Source: Meandrina meandrites
Taxonomy: Eukaryota > Cnidaria > Anthozoa > Scleractinia > Meandrinidae
Assembly (NCBI GenBank): GCA_963693305.1
Contig: OY855914.1
Location: 16,864,899-16,928,898 of the forward strand
Direction of reading: 5' to 3'
DNA length: 64,000 nt
The position numbers and the translations under genes were made by a program. The notes below the pieces were generated by a model. That model searched no databases, was not told where the DNA came from, and saw nothing but the letters and a program-made list of their open reading frames with translations. Below are positions 48,801-58,314 of the stretch, in pieces (positions within the stretch are counted from its first letter, which is position 1; each line of letters begins with the position of its first letter).

Positions 48801-51800
48801 CAGGAACCTCAATAGATCTCTATGCTCTTCTGACACCATAAACTGATGAAACATACTCTTTATGTCAGTCATGAGTGCTACTCTCTCTTGCCTGAACCTA
48901 CACAGGATTCCCAGCAGAGTGTTCATTTGGTCAGGTCCTTGTAGTAAGAAATCGTTGAGGGAAACACCATCGAACTGGGCAGAACAATCAAAAACCACTC
49001 TGATTTGGTCTTTCTTCCTTGGGTGGTACACACCGGTGTGCGGCACATAGTTAATCCTTCCATCCTGAACATTCAGGCGGTCTGTCGGTACCCTCTCTGC
49101 ACACAGGTCAATCACATCCTTCATGAACACTTGGTAATCTTCAAGGAACTTGGGGTTTTTCTTAAACCTTGCTAACAACTGGTGCCATCTCTTGACGGCA
49201 AGCTGACGATTGTATGGTAAAGACACTCTATCCATCTTCAAGGGTAAAGGCATCTCATAGTGACCATCTGCTCTCTTTACAATACCATTCTCCAGAACTG
49301 AGAGAAACCTCTTGTCTTCCACTGAATAGGATTTGCTCCTTGTAGAACTTTCTACAAAGTCTGACTCAAGAACTTGGATAATCCTTTGCGGATTGATAAC
49401 TTCCTTTACCTTGGTCGAAAAAGTAAAGTGTTCATGTGTCTCGCTGGCAACTATCTTGTTACTCACTGCTTCACTCTCGCCACTTTCACTTTCAGATTTG
49501 CAAACTCTGCCAACTATCCCCCATCCCATAAGGGATCTCTGACCATACGGATCATCATCTTTTCCCACGACAACTTCTCTGGGCCTGACGATACTTGGGC
49601 AATTATTTCCAATAAGCAGGGAGATCTCAACATGAGGATCATACGGCATTAGCTTATCAGCAATGGGGCGTAGATGTTCCCACTCCTGGGCAACACTGGC
49701 CTTTGGAATCTGTGACCTACTAGCTGGGATGGCATCTCGCGTGAACAACATAGGCAACTTCACAGTGTGCTCCCGATTAAAGTCCAGCACTTCAAGTCCA
49801 CAGATTCGGCTACTTGGTGTATGTACATTTCGCTCTTGCACTGTGGTCAGCAGCAAATCCGTTGGTGGGCCTTGCAAATCCAGTTGCCCACATAGACTCT
49901 CCGACACGAAGCTAACGTTAGACTGGTCATCCAATACTGCATAATGCAAAACTTCTTGACTGGGTTTACTTATGTGACGAACCCACACTGGCACAATCAT
50001 GGCATGATCTGAACCTCTCCCTTGCTCTGGAATTGTACAAACATTTGTGCAGTTTGAGGTACCCTCAGCAGTGTCCTTCTGCAGGTGGAGACACGTTGGA
50101 TGAACTTGAGAACAAACACGACATACAAGTTTGTTCTTACAGGATGCTGCTTGGTGCTGTCTACTGGAAGCACAACCAAAACACAGAAATTTCTCAAAGA
50201 AAAAGTCCTTCCTATCCCCGAGGGACATCTCTGCAAACTTCTTACACTTGTCTAGGTGATGATGTTCCTTGCAAAACAGACAGGTTTGAGAATTTTCTTT
50301 CTTGCCTTGACTCTGCATGTTTGAGTTCTTGTTTTGTTCAGATCCTTGAGTAGCAAAGGAATTTAATTCCTTGTCCTTGAATGACCTTCTCGTATGGTCA
50401 TTGGGTTTAACAGTCTCCCTTGTTCTAGTCAGGTCTTCAAGCTCAGGGATATTTGCCTTCTCCGCACATTCTTTCACAAAGGCAGCAAATTCAATGAAAG
50501 GAGGATAGGCCCCATCTCCCTTCAAAGCTCTACACTTCTTTACATTTCCTCTCCATTTACTTTGGAGTTGGACAGGCAACTTTGACAGGATCTTAACATT
50601 TTCTCTGGCAAAGTCCAACACTTCAAGACTTGGAGTAGTTTCTCTGGCAGCCTTTATCTTTTCAAGGAAGTCAGAAAGATCCCTGAGAGCCTCTGCGTCC
50701 TTGATACCAACTTTTGGCCAATTTTCTAACTTGTTTAGGAATGCCGAGCCAACAACATTGCAATTTCCGTATCTTTCTTTTAGTAATTTTCTGGCAGACT
50801 GATAAGCATCTTCAGTTCCAATCAACAGGTACTGGTCAACAACTTGTTTGGGCTTGCCTGAGAGGTATTGATTTAGGAAGTTCAATTTGGTTTGAGCATC
50901 CATGGGCTTCGAATCAATAAGGGCACGAAAGGAACTGTTCCAAGCAGGGTACTGAAGGGGGTCTCCACTAAAGACTGGAATTGAAATCTTTGGCAGCTGA
51001 CCAGAGATAGCTAATTGCCTGTTCACTCGGTTTTGTTCCACTGTGGCGGCAACTAATTTACCACTTGTTTCCACCAATTCAACCATACACCTCTCCAAGA
51101 TGCCAGGGGCCGGCGTTAAGGGCGCTGCATTAGGGTTCGGTGTACTCTGTTGGGAACTAGGTGTAAGTTGCACCCCGTTTGCTTGAGATGAGATTGGTTC
51201 CTCATGAACAGGAGTCTGTTCATTGTCACTTGTAACTGGGATGGATTTGAGGAAATTGTCCATATCTTTACCTTTATCAACTGGAGCAACAGAGCCTAGG
51301 TCCTGTTCAAGGTCAACAATTTCTTCTTTTTCTTCTGTTAAGCAGACATTAAGCTTGGCTTGATTTTGAGCTAGCTCGCTTTTCAATCTTAGCTCCTCTA
51401 ACTTTTGCTCTTGTTCTAACTTCATTAACTCAACCTTTTTTTGTTCCATTTTCAATTTTCGTTCTTCATCTACAAAAGCCAACTTGACCTTTAAAGCAGC
51501 TTCTTCTTTTCTTAACTGAAACCTTTCAGTCTTGACACTGCTGGTGGAACTACGTTTTGATTTGACACTGTCTCTGTCTTTTAAGGAAACACGACTAGAA
51601 CCTTTGGAGCTCCATGCATTCGAGGCAGATTCAATTTTTTGATACTCAATAGCTTCTAGATGTTTTATTTCCGATCTAATGTCAGCTTCAAATTTTGACC
51701 ATTCTTGCTCAGTTTCTTCAAAGATTCTTTCAATCTCTTCAATGCTCTCACCAGGAATGACAACCTCCTTAATTCCACCAACAATATCTCTAAATTCGGC

Positions 51801-52076
51801 ATAGATGACTTGAGCTTCACTTAGCTCTCTCTTAAATTTAGCAAGATTAACTGACTGACCTCTTTCCAGCAGAGTACTTCTCATTCGTTTGATTAGCTCA
51901 CACCTCTTAGACTTCAAGTTGCTTGTCTTCACGTCCATTACATAATGGTACCCTTTCTCCGTCATGGGGCGTCTTCTTACGTCCTCTACGTGTGCACCCT
52001 CGAGAACTTTCTCGTCGCTACTTGCTTGTGCCACGGACGAAGCTTCATCGGAACTCGCATCTTTCTTGCCGGACAT
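45894..52076 (-). CDS. BEL/Pao Gag-Pol polyprotein (2060 aa)
   Basis: I start at the ATG at 52,076 (MSGKKDASSDEASS), 24 nt after the 5' LTR; the frame is open upstream only into the LTR. In order it has a coiled-coil Lys/Glu-rich Gag head, a DUF1759-like Gag core (PVFSGDPLQYPAWNSSFRAL), Cys/His knuckles (CLFCKEHHHLDKCKKF), an aspartic protease with YAVLDDQSNVSFVS (about residue 715), a reverse transcriptase with FYVDDG (about 1149), an RNase H with HHFSDASLEGYG (about 1330), an H2C2 plus DDE integrase (YCAVDFFGPF at about 1746, RCDQGTNFVGAQ, HMGGVWERLIRTVRSAL) and a DUF5641-type tail (WWRRVQYLANQFW, GDIV). No frameshift or stop was seen. It is full length for the family. Confidence 0.95.
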   Translation of the reverse strand: MSGKKDASSDEASSVAQASSDEKVLEGAHVEDVRRRPMTEKGYHYVMDVKTSNLKSKRCELIKRMRSTLLERGQSVNLAKFKRELSEAQVIYAEFRDIVGGIKEVVIPGESIEEIERIFEETEQEWSKFEADIRSEIKHLEAIEYQKIESASNAWSSKGSSRVSLKDRDSVKSKRSSTSSVKTERFQLRKEEAALKVKLAFVDEERKLKMEQKKVELMKLEQEQKLEELRLKSELAQNQAKLNVCLTEEKEEIVDLEQDLGSVAPVDKGKDMDNFLKSIPVTSDNEQTPVHEEPISSQANGVQLTPSSQQSTPNPNAAPLTPAPGILERCMVELVETSGKLVAATVEQNRVNRQLAISGQLPKISIPVFSGDPLQYPAWNSSFRALIDSKPMDAQTKLNFLNQYLSGKPKQVVDQYLLIGTEDAYQSARKLLKERYGNCNVVGSAFLNKLENWPKVGIKDAEALRDLSDFLEKIKAARETTPSLEVLDFARENVKILSKLPVQLQSKWRGNVKKCRALKGDGAYPPFIEFAAFVKECAEKANIPELEDLTRTRETVKPNDHTRRSFKDKELNSFATQGSEQNKNSNMQSQGKKENSQTCLFCKEHHHLDKCKKFAEMSLGDRKDFFFEKFLCFGCASSRQHQAASCKNKLVCRVCSQVHPTCLHLQKDTAEGTSNCTNVCTIPEQGRGSDHAMIVPVWVRHISKPSQEVLHYAVLDDQSNVSFVSESLCGQLDLQGPPTDLLLTTVQERNVHTPSSRICGLEVLDFNREHTVKLPMLFTRDAIPASRSQIPKASVAQEWEHLRPIADKLMPYDPHVEISLLIGNNCPSIVRPREVVVGKDDDPYGQRSLMGWGIVGRVCKSESESGESEAVSNKIVASETHEHFTFSTKVKEVINPQRIIQVLESDFVESSTRSKSYSVEDKRFLSVLENGIVKRADGHYEMPLPLKMDRVSLPYNRQLAVKRWHQLLARFKKNPKFLEDYQVFMKDVIDLCAERVPTDRLNVQDGRINYVPHTGVYHPRKKDQIRVVFDCSAQFDGVSLNDFLLQGPDQMNTLLGILCRFRQERVALMTDIKSMFHQFMVSEEHRDLLRFLWWENGDSAKEVVEYRMKVHLFGAGSSPGCANFGLKKAADDGEVEFGKEAAEFIRRDFYVDDGLKSVPTVEEAVTLIKASQGICAKAGLKLHKIMSNRREVLEAIPMEERAKGVKELDLKVDPLPLERALGVIWCVENDSFQFRIEMHDRPFTRRGILSTVSSIYDPSGYVAPVTLRGKQILQQMCRDKLDWDSPIPENLRPEWEKWRNDVVNLEQLEIQRCFKPEKFGQIQECELHHFSDASLEGYGQCSFLRLVNEEDRAHCSFVIGKARVAPIKQFTVPRLELAAATVSAKMSEFLREELPYTDVKEYFWTDSKIVLGYVNNEARRFHVYVANRVQQIRDLTNPSSWQYIDTESNPADHASRGLTASQLLQGSRWLMGPAFLWKEGVFQPQKKKEIQVKEDDPEAKKGNVFMSRVESTATYCPDLFTSDRLAHVSSWWRLLKVVALCLQLKSKLTNRKVKLNNQASTKCPRPLPKAAVSLTEYQFAEKEVLKIVQREHFHEEIQVLEKLKVVGEVSTRESARQRNQTIKMSSCLYRLDPFLDDDGLIRVGGRIKRANLPVATKHPVILPRKSPITDLLIKFYHAKVNHMGRGITQNELRQRGYWVVGGSSAVSNCISQCVTCRKLRRPLQSQKMADLPIDRVESSPPFSYCAVDFFGPFRIKERRSEVKRYGVIFTCMASRSVHLETANSLNTSSFINALSRFLSRRGPVRQLRCDQGTNFVGAQNELKTALEELDQEHLQEYLVENGCEWIPFQMNVPHSSHMGGVWERLIRTVRSALETLLVSAGTQLDDEAFRTLMTEVECIVNSRPLSVNNLNDPEAPEPLTPNHLLTLKQKVVLPPPGNFQRADLYCRKWWRRVQYLANQFWARWRYEFLQNLQSRSKWISPTRNLMVGDIVISKEDEGPRNQWPLAKVVEVYPSEDGYVRKVRILKADGELDNQGRRQKPPSLLDRPIHKLVLLLPCDES

Positions 52077-52100
52077 TTCGGCTGTAAAGACGATTGTTAT

Positions 52101-52507
52101 TGTGGCTGCTTCTAAGTCACTCGACCAGAAGAGTTTCAAAAACCCAAAAACGACGTTTATTCACAGGTAAGATAGGTTGTTCTGCACATGTAGATTCTTG
52201 AATATAAACTGGATTACCCGAGATAACAATCTGTGGGGAAGAACCGGACTGAAATAAGCTTAAGTTCTAAGCACATCACTAAAATGATTTACAACATTGA
52301 GCGGAAAGTTCAACGAACAGTTTCTTACCGTTTAGGCCTTTTACAACACATGACACGGTCCGATGGAAAACGATTTGCTTTCACCAATACATATTTATAA
52401 GAGCACCACGCGATGCGAAAACAAAAATGGCGGTAAGTAAAACCAGCGAGCGGTCGCTAAGCTGCGTAGATAACCGCTGACCGTAAACTGGCTGAACTGC
52501 AGCCACA
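52101..52507 (-). repeat. BEL/Pao 5' LTR
   Basis: Same 407 bp as 45,311-45,717, with no difference seen by eye. It should hold the promoter for the minus-strand transcript. Confidence 0.95.
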
Positions 52508-52512
52508 TATAC
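52508..52512. other. BEL/Pao target-site duplication, right copy
   Basis: tatac, as at 45,306-45,310. Confidence 0.9.
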
Positions 52513-52691
52513 ACTGTTGTGGTGGATTTTTGCGTAAATCTCGTGATCCATTTCACGTTCAAAATCACCGGACGTACCACCTGGCGAGTTCTGACTAATG
52601 GTAACCGCCCTACGTTATTATTGTGTTAGGACGAGAGTTGTCGTTATGCAGAAGATTACTCCTCGTTCAACAAGTTAACTTTTTTTCACAG

Positions 52692-52876
52692 TTTGCCCAA
52701 TCCTGGTCACGGAGTATTTGGCGCATGGTGATTTGCTGGGCTATCTGAGGAAGAGCCGGGGAATTCGCGATCAGTATCATCACGGAGAAGGGGTAGCATC
52801 AGCGCTGCAGCCTTACGACTTAGTATCGTTTGCCAAGCAAATCGCTGCCGGCATGGTTTATCTTGGCGCAAATGGA
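52692..52876 (+). CDS. Receptor tyrosine kinase exon a (hinge to helix E)
   Basis: A pyrimidine tract and cacag precede the exon; gtaagt follows. It encodes 61 complete codons: PILVTEYLAHGDLLGYLRKS, a ~20-residue insert (RGIRDQYHHGEGVASALQP), then YDLVSFAKQIAAGMVYLGANG. This is the hinge, helix D, a short insert and helix E of a receptor-type tyrosine kinase, close to FGFR/Ret/Cad96Ca-like kinases in pattern. It ends in phase 0. The exon with the ATP-binding loop and lysine was not found upstream, where the BEL element and repeats fill the sequence. Confidence 0.88.
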
Positions 52877-53270
52877 GTAAGTGAACACGTCACAAAAATT
52901 CCCCGCGCTTCAATTTAACTATTCAATGTGTCTTTCTTAATTGTCAAATCTATTATAACTTAACCTGTCCCTATATCCCTAACCTAAGCGTGAATCTTCT
53001 TTGGACTAATAAAATCTGATCTGGGCCTAATTTCACCTAGTCGAGGTCAAAACTATAGAGCAAATATGGCATCGACGATTCCAAGAAGGCTGTTTAGCAG
53101 TGATAGAATCGATCGTTAAAACATGGCTTCGACCGTTTACGAAAGGGAAGTCAGCAACGCCAGGTCCGGAATTCGAACTTGGTCCACACTGGTGGAAGGC
53201 AAGCACTCTCATTTCTGCGTCTTCGCTACATCGTCATTTTGATACCATGACCTATTACTATATTTTGCAG
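52877..53270 (+). other. Kinase intron a-b
   Basis: GT-AG intron of 394 bp. No other feature is seen. Confidence 0.75.
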
Positions 53271-53390
53271 ATTATTCATCGCGATCTGGCAGCAAGAAAC
53301 GTACTCCTCGATGATCACCTGGTTTGCAAAATTACTGACTTTGGACTGGCTCATCAAAATTTCAAATATGGACATGGAAATGCCAAGAAG
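53271..53390 (+). CDS. Receptor tyrosine kinase exon b (catalytic loop and DFG)
   Basis: Bounded by ttttgcag and gtaatc, this 120-nt exon encodes IIHRDLAARNVLLDDHLVCK, then ITDFGLAHQNFKYGHGNAKK. HRDLAARN is the tyrosine-kinase catalytic loop and DFG the magnesium site; both are intact. A Tyr in the activation segment (NFKYGHG) is a possible autophosphorylation site. Phase 0 at both ends, and it joins exon a in frame. Confidence 0.92.
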
Positions 53391-54185
53391 GTAATCTTGA
53401 CAAAGCGAAGAGCAAATTTAATATTTTACTCTACGTTCATTTTAATTTGAACGCCACTATTTTCATGGTCGCGGCGACTACTTTTCTTTATATAGATAAA
53501 TAATTTAAGCTGATCATAAGTTGAAATTTAAGACTGATTGTCGGTAAACATCGGAGAAAATCCTTAAAATGTGGCCAAACAAGGTAGAAAATGCCGTTGG
53601 TGCCTCAAATCGTCTGAGATGTTTGCAAGGTTCTAATTTCCTTTTTGTGGGAACATCGTCCATAAAAAAAAAAAAACATCTAACTGCACATATGAAACTA
53701 TAAATCTATTAAACAATGACTGGACTCTCTCTGCTAAACATATCAAAATATTTAAGACACTACTGGCCAATGTTTTGTCTCGCTGGATTAGGCTTATTTT
53801 CCACTTTTCCTCAAATGAGAAACATCAATTTAATTTCAAGGGCCTACATTTGTTTATGAACCGCAGATAAAAATAACAAGTACATCTTTGCTAAAGAAGG
53901 AACTCTGTGTGCAATTAAACGTTTTTCTTTACGTGACCATGATTTCCTTAATTTCACTAAAACTTACTCTTAAAATCGCAACTTGTATTTATTGATATTT
54001 TTGGGCAGTTTTGTGAACAGACAACGAGGAGTAAACAATCTGCTTCACTGATATGTAACTGACCACGACGACTTTATCTATGAAAAAAAACAAAACGAAG
54101 AGCGACTCACTATTCAATAAAGAAAAGCTTAGTTTCTTTTTCTTAGCTTTACAGCATAAACATTTTCAGTTGGTTCATTTCACAG
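53391..54185 (+). other. Kinase intron b-c
   Basis: GT-AG intron of 795 bp. Nothing else is recognised. Confidence 0.7.
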
Positions 54186-54262
54186 GGCTGTATTCCAGTT
54201 AAGTGGACTGCACCTGAGATTCTGCTTGGAAACGTTGAGGCGTTATCAGTTGAAAGTGATGT
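54186..54262 (+). CDS. Receptor tyrosine kinase exon c (P+1 loop, APE)
   Basis: Bounded by cacag and gtatgt. It encodes GCIPVKWTAPEILLGNVEAL, then SVESDV, with two bases carried to the next exon. PVKWTAPE is the tyrosine-kinase P+1 loop and APE motif. Confidence 0.9.
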
Positions 54263-54451
54263 GTATGTATAATATAAGTGTTATTATTTTGCTCAAAGGT
54301 GACTTCACCTCAAATTTCACCAAATACAGAGAACTAAACCCAAAAGCTACCAACGAGCGGTAAAATACACAAGTAATTGGATAGAAATAAAGAAAAGTAA
54401 AATAAGGCAGCATGGCTTACATTTTATAATTTGGTGCAATATAGTCATCGT

Positions 54452-54735
54452 GATAGGCTCGGTGGCTTTATGGGTACGGCGCTGGACTCCGGATCGAGCG
54501 ATCCGAGTTCAAGCCTTGGACTGGGCAATGTATTGTGTTCTTGGGCAAGAGACATTTTCCGCCAAGGAGCATTAGGTACCGGCAAAGTATATGATTGACA
54601 AACTATTGATAGGCTATCATCCCCTCATGGGGAGGGGGGGATAATCCTAGCTGTTCGATGCTATGGAATCTGGGATGAGCTCTGGCCCGATGAACAACTA
54701 GGCAAACTTACAGTTGTCATCGCATATAATTTAAA
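54452..54735 (+). mobile_element. tRNA-derived SINE
   Basis: The head GGCTCGGTGGCTTTATGGGT is A-box-like and GATCCGAGTTCAAGCC is B-box-like. The conserved TTCTTGGGCAAGAGACATTT core found in many animal SINEs follows. The 3' end near 54,735 is uncertain. Confidence 0.7.
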
Positions 54736-56042
54736 TTTATGTTAGCTAACTCAAAATATAAAGGGACTGGGGCCCAGGGAAAGCATTTAAACAAGCTTAT
54801 TCATCCAGTTCGTTTTTCTACCCTTGTTTTTTCGTTTTGGTAACATCTACTCTATGCTATTTGTTGACATTTCTTGTGGGTTTGTTGAATTTTCTGCTTG
54901 TAGAATAACTACACGGAATTATCAGGCGAGATAGCATTCAGCTTAATGTCGGAGGATAATAATATACAAGCAACAATTTCTTCATTCTGATTGGCTAAGA
55001 GCACGTCAATTTATTGCAAACCAGTGCAAAAAGTGAAATTGGCAGTGCAGAAAGTGTAATTGGCAGTGCAAAACGTGAAATTAGCAGTGCAAAACGGTGA
55101 AATTGAAAATGATTGACATTTACGGTAGCTTCATGCAAAATCGACCTCGCACAAAAAAAAAAATGGCGGGCAAAAGTGAGACAAGATTGTTTGATCTTTA
55201 TAGCGCAATTTTAATGAAAAGCTGAAAATAAAGCAAAGTAAAAGAGCACAACAAAAATTACCAATTGTCGAGAGGTGTGAAAGACGAGGAATAATTACAA
55301 AAGCAATGAGGACAAAACATGACTTGAAATTAAACTCAGGCCGACGGCCGCCGCAATTAGGCCAATAGCGGTACAATCCTCGCCGAAACCTACTCTGGAT
55401 ACTTCACTTCTCTGAAGAGAAACGCGTAGTATTAACCAGACTGCCTAGAAACAGACTACTTCTTAGTTTTGAAGACGAGAGAAGCAAGTATTCTATTTTT
55501 TTTTTTCAAGAGAAAAAGCTCAGAAATTAGATAAGCTTAGCTAAATTTTTGCAGCTGTTGTTAAAGCTCGCTCAATAACAAAAGGTGCCAAAAGTGGTAT
55601 TAAGACGCAAATCTAAACTGTAGAACGTCCATTGAAATCAGCCAGCAACACGGAGTTGTAGCTGAATGCCCACCTGCATTTAGTCTAGTTCAGTATATCG
55701 ATATTCTGTCAGAACATCATGTGCTGAAGGTTGTTTTCAGCTCGACCGTGCACAAACACTGCACGGACGGAGTTTCCTAAACCCACCGAAAAGAACGGCA
55801 GCAGAATCTTAGCCGCTTAGAAAAAATTCCCCTTGCTTTGCTATTCAAGTTCTTCAAATTGAACGACGAGAAGACTATTTTGAAGTAAAAACGTTTCATG
55901 AAGCACTTGCAGAGAGTGTGTGAAGTGAATATTTACGCATGAATTTACACGTCAAATTTACAGCCAGGCGCTGACACATGAACTTGTCACGAAAATTACC
56001 AGAGTGACAGAAATGGTTGCTTGTATATTATCAACAAGTAAT

Positions 56043-56148
56043 CACATGATTTTTCTCGTGCAATTTGGAATAAACAAGCATTCATAAATTTTTCAAAGAC
56101 TACAAATTGCACTCGCCCTTCTGGCTCGTGCAATTTTGTTAGCCTTGT

Positions 56149-56184
<36 letters not shown>

Positions 56185-56200
56185 TCGAAATCATGCGATT
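56043..56200. repeat. Foldback in kinase intron
   Basis: CTCGTGCAATTTGGAATAAA and TTTATTCCAAATTGCACTCG form inverted arms around an internal TTGCACTCG...CTCGTGCAA palindrome. Confidence 0.6.
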
Positions 56201-57230
56201 ACTGGTACTAATTGTTAATTATCATTCGATGCATTTTCCTCTTTTTTTTCACTGGCCGACAACCTGCCACGTGATCTGAAAATGACTGCCTAAAACAATG
56301 ATCTGATCCTGCGGATTACCGTCCAAAAGCTATTTTTCTGCAAATGATAATCTACTCATGCGTAGTTGCGTCCAATTCTAAGAAAAATGGCAGCTTGTTT
56401 CCCTAGAATTGAATTGGATGAAAACCAGCTTGTACAACCAATAACCATCTAAGGCGATATAATGGTTTTCTTCTGTATTACCTCTGCAAGAAATGGTCCC
56501 CGTTCCTGAAGGTAATTGTGTAACATACTTTCAGTGATCGAATGACAAAACAATATGCCATTTCCAAGTTGCCCTTTGCCTCATTTTCAAAACGAAAACG
56601 AGTCCTCGTGCGAAACCATCTAAATGAAAATGAGTTTGATTTCCTTGAAAATGGACGCAAAATCTATTACATGAACTCGGTTTTCGTAAAACATAGTGAT
56701 TTGTCAGTGTCTCGCAGATCAATTATTTGCCTCAGGCTTCGGCTTTGGCCACTGACAAATCCCCTGACGATAGTTTTTTCAACCTCGCACAATAATTATT
56801 GAATATTTGCACTCGTGTCGGGCGTTAATTATCCTCCACGATGCGCAGTTGGATAATAAAATAACATCAGCTACACGTGAAAATAGCCACCTGCCCCAGA
56901 GACACCATGAAAGAGCCTTATTTTATCCCTGCTAATAACTGTTAGCAACTTATTCGTCCAGTTGTTGTGCATGTTGTACTTGCCGTTAATACTGTTGTCG
57001 TTGTTGTTGTTAATATAAAATACGTTCGAGACTTGCCGCTGTTGTTCGAATTCAGTGGAAACAATCCAAACTCCATTGCTATATTCTTAGCGGCAATTAT
57101 TTGGATTCGGTGTAGATATAAGAATATTGACTGCGTTTTTTTTTGTCTGTCTTTATTCAAAACTATTACGGTCATAAAATACTAAAATGTTAAATTAACA
57201 AACCTTTTAAATTACATCAAAACCCCACAG

Positions 57231-57271
57231 GTGGTCCTATGGAATCGTCCTCTACGAAATTTTCACCATCG
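57231..57271 (+). CDS. Receptor tyrosine kinase exon d (helix F)
   Basis: A 41-nt exon between ccccacag and gtgagt. It joins exon c to give DVWSYGIVLYEIFTI with one base left over. DVWSYG is the conserved helix F start. Confidence 0.9.
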
Positions 57272-58310
57272 GTGAGTAATCCTTTACATATCAAAGATCC
57301 CTTTAAGTGTATTTGACAAACTTATATAGGGACCCTCCGAGCAACTACAACTTTTTCCCAGCTAAAAGAAAAAGAACCGGAAAGATCTGAAATCCTACTG
57401 AAAAGTGTACACAGAGCATGCACGACATAGGGAGGTCCATTTTTTGGCTCAGTCAGCAGGAACAACTTTTAATTCCACATAATCCGTCGGTTAAGTATTG
57501 CTCTGAGTAGAGTGACCATCCAGCAGCCGGCCGGCAGTTCTGGAAACATAAATGTTTTATGGAAATCTTTGTGATTGTTCAAACACTCTAAAACTAACAC
57601 TAAAAGTATTCTCACTGCTAGGCAAAAAACAAACAGACAAACAAACAAAACATTGGCTATCAGTGGCAGTCCTGTATTTCACCGGTTACTTTCTTAAAAG
57701 CACCCTGGTTAATCATTATATGGCGGGGTGTAAGAATTACGATGACGTGACCATTAGCCGACGCTACTTCGTTACCCCACGATGGATTACAATGAAACGT
57801 CTGTGATATTAAGGAGAACAATAGAGGTCACGTGACCAGAACTTATGGCACCATGGAGTGAAAGCTAGGGGCTCACTTAACCTTTCGCAGTGTTTTGATT
57901 AGAGTTGCAGGGCTTGGGCTTTTGCATTAGGGTTAGGGTTGAGTTGTTGCAGTTAGAGTTAGATTTAAGGTTGGGGTTGCAGCTTGGGCCTCGGTAAGTC
58001 ACGTGACAAGCTCTCCTGCCAAAAGTAATTACCTTATATGAAGTAAATATGGACTGGTTAATCCAGTGGACCCAAATAAAGTTTATGTTCAAGGTACAAT
58101 TTCAAATTATTTACTCCTATTACTTCCAATTTATGCTGTGGAGTGATGGTACAGGTTTGGGGGCTAGTGCTATCCACCCTCCCCCCTAACTCCTTGCCCT
58201 TTGCTCAAGTTGACACTAACATTTGCCGAGGAACTAGCATTGATGATCCTTGCAGGTTCCAGGCATTTCCGAATTCGAAACATGAATTGGCTGACAAAAA
58301 GTATTTTTGA
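57272..58310 (+). other. Kinase intron d-e, part before the piggyBac-like element
   Basis: Start of a ~6-kb intron. A few TTAGGG-like hexamers occur at about 57,925-57,945. No gene is seen. Confidence 0.6.
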
Positions 58311-58314
58311 TTAA

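Larger units (their letters stand above)
45311..52507 (-). mobile_element. BEL/Pao LTR retrotransposon, complete (7.2 kb)
   Basis: Two 407-bp LTRs (TGTGGCTGC...GCAGCCACA) enclose a single long Gag-Pol frame on the minus strand, with a 5-bp duplication tatac. The LTRs appear identical by eye and the frame is intact, so the insertion is recent and possibly active. It lies upstream of the first visible kinase exon in opposite orientation. A purine-rich AGGGGAGCCA tract sits next to the 3' LTR on the coding strand. I could not recognise a tRNA primer-binding site after the 5' LTR. Confidence 0.96.
54263..57230 (+). other. Kinase intron c-d with repeats
   Basis: About 3 kb. It holds the SINE at 54,452-54,735, several inverted AT-rich segments at about 54,950-56,830, and a CAGTGCAAAA(A/C)GTGAAATT-type short tandem repeat at about 55,022-55,100. 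No gene is supported inside it. Confidence 0.6.

Noticed and set aside
57920..57950. Telomere-like TTAGGG hexamers
   Set aside because: Only two or three imperfect units inside an intron; not a telomere tract.
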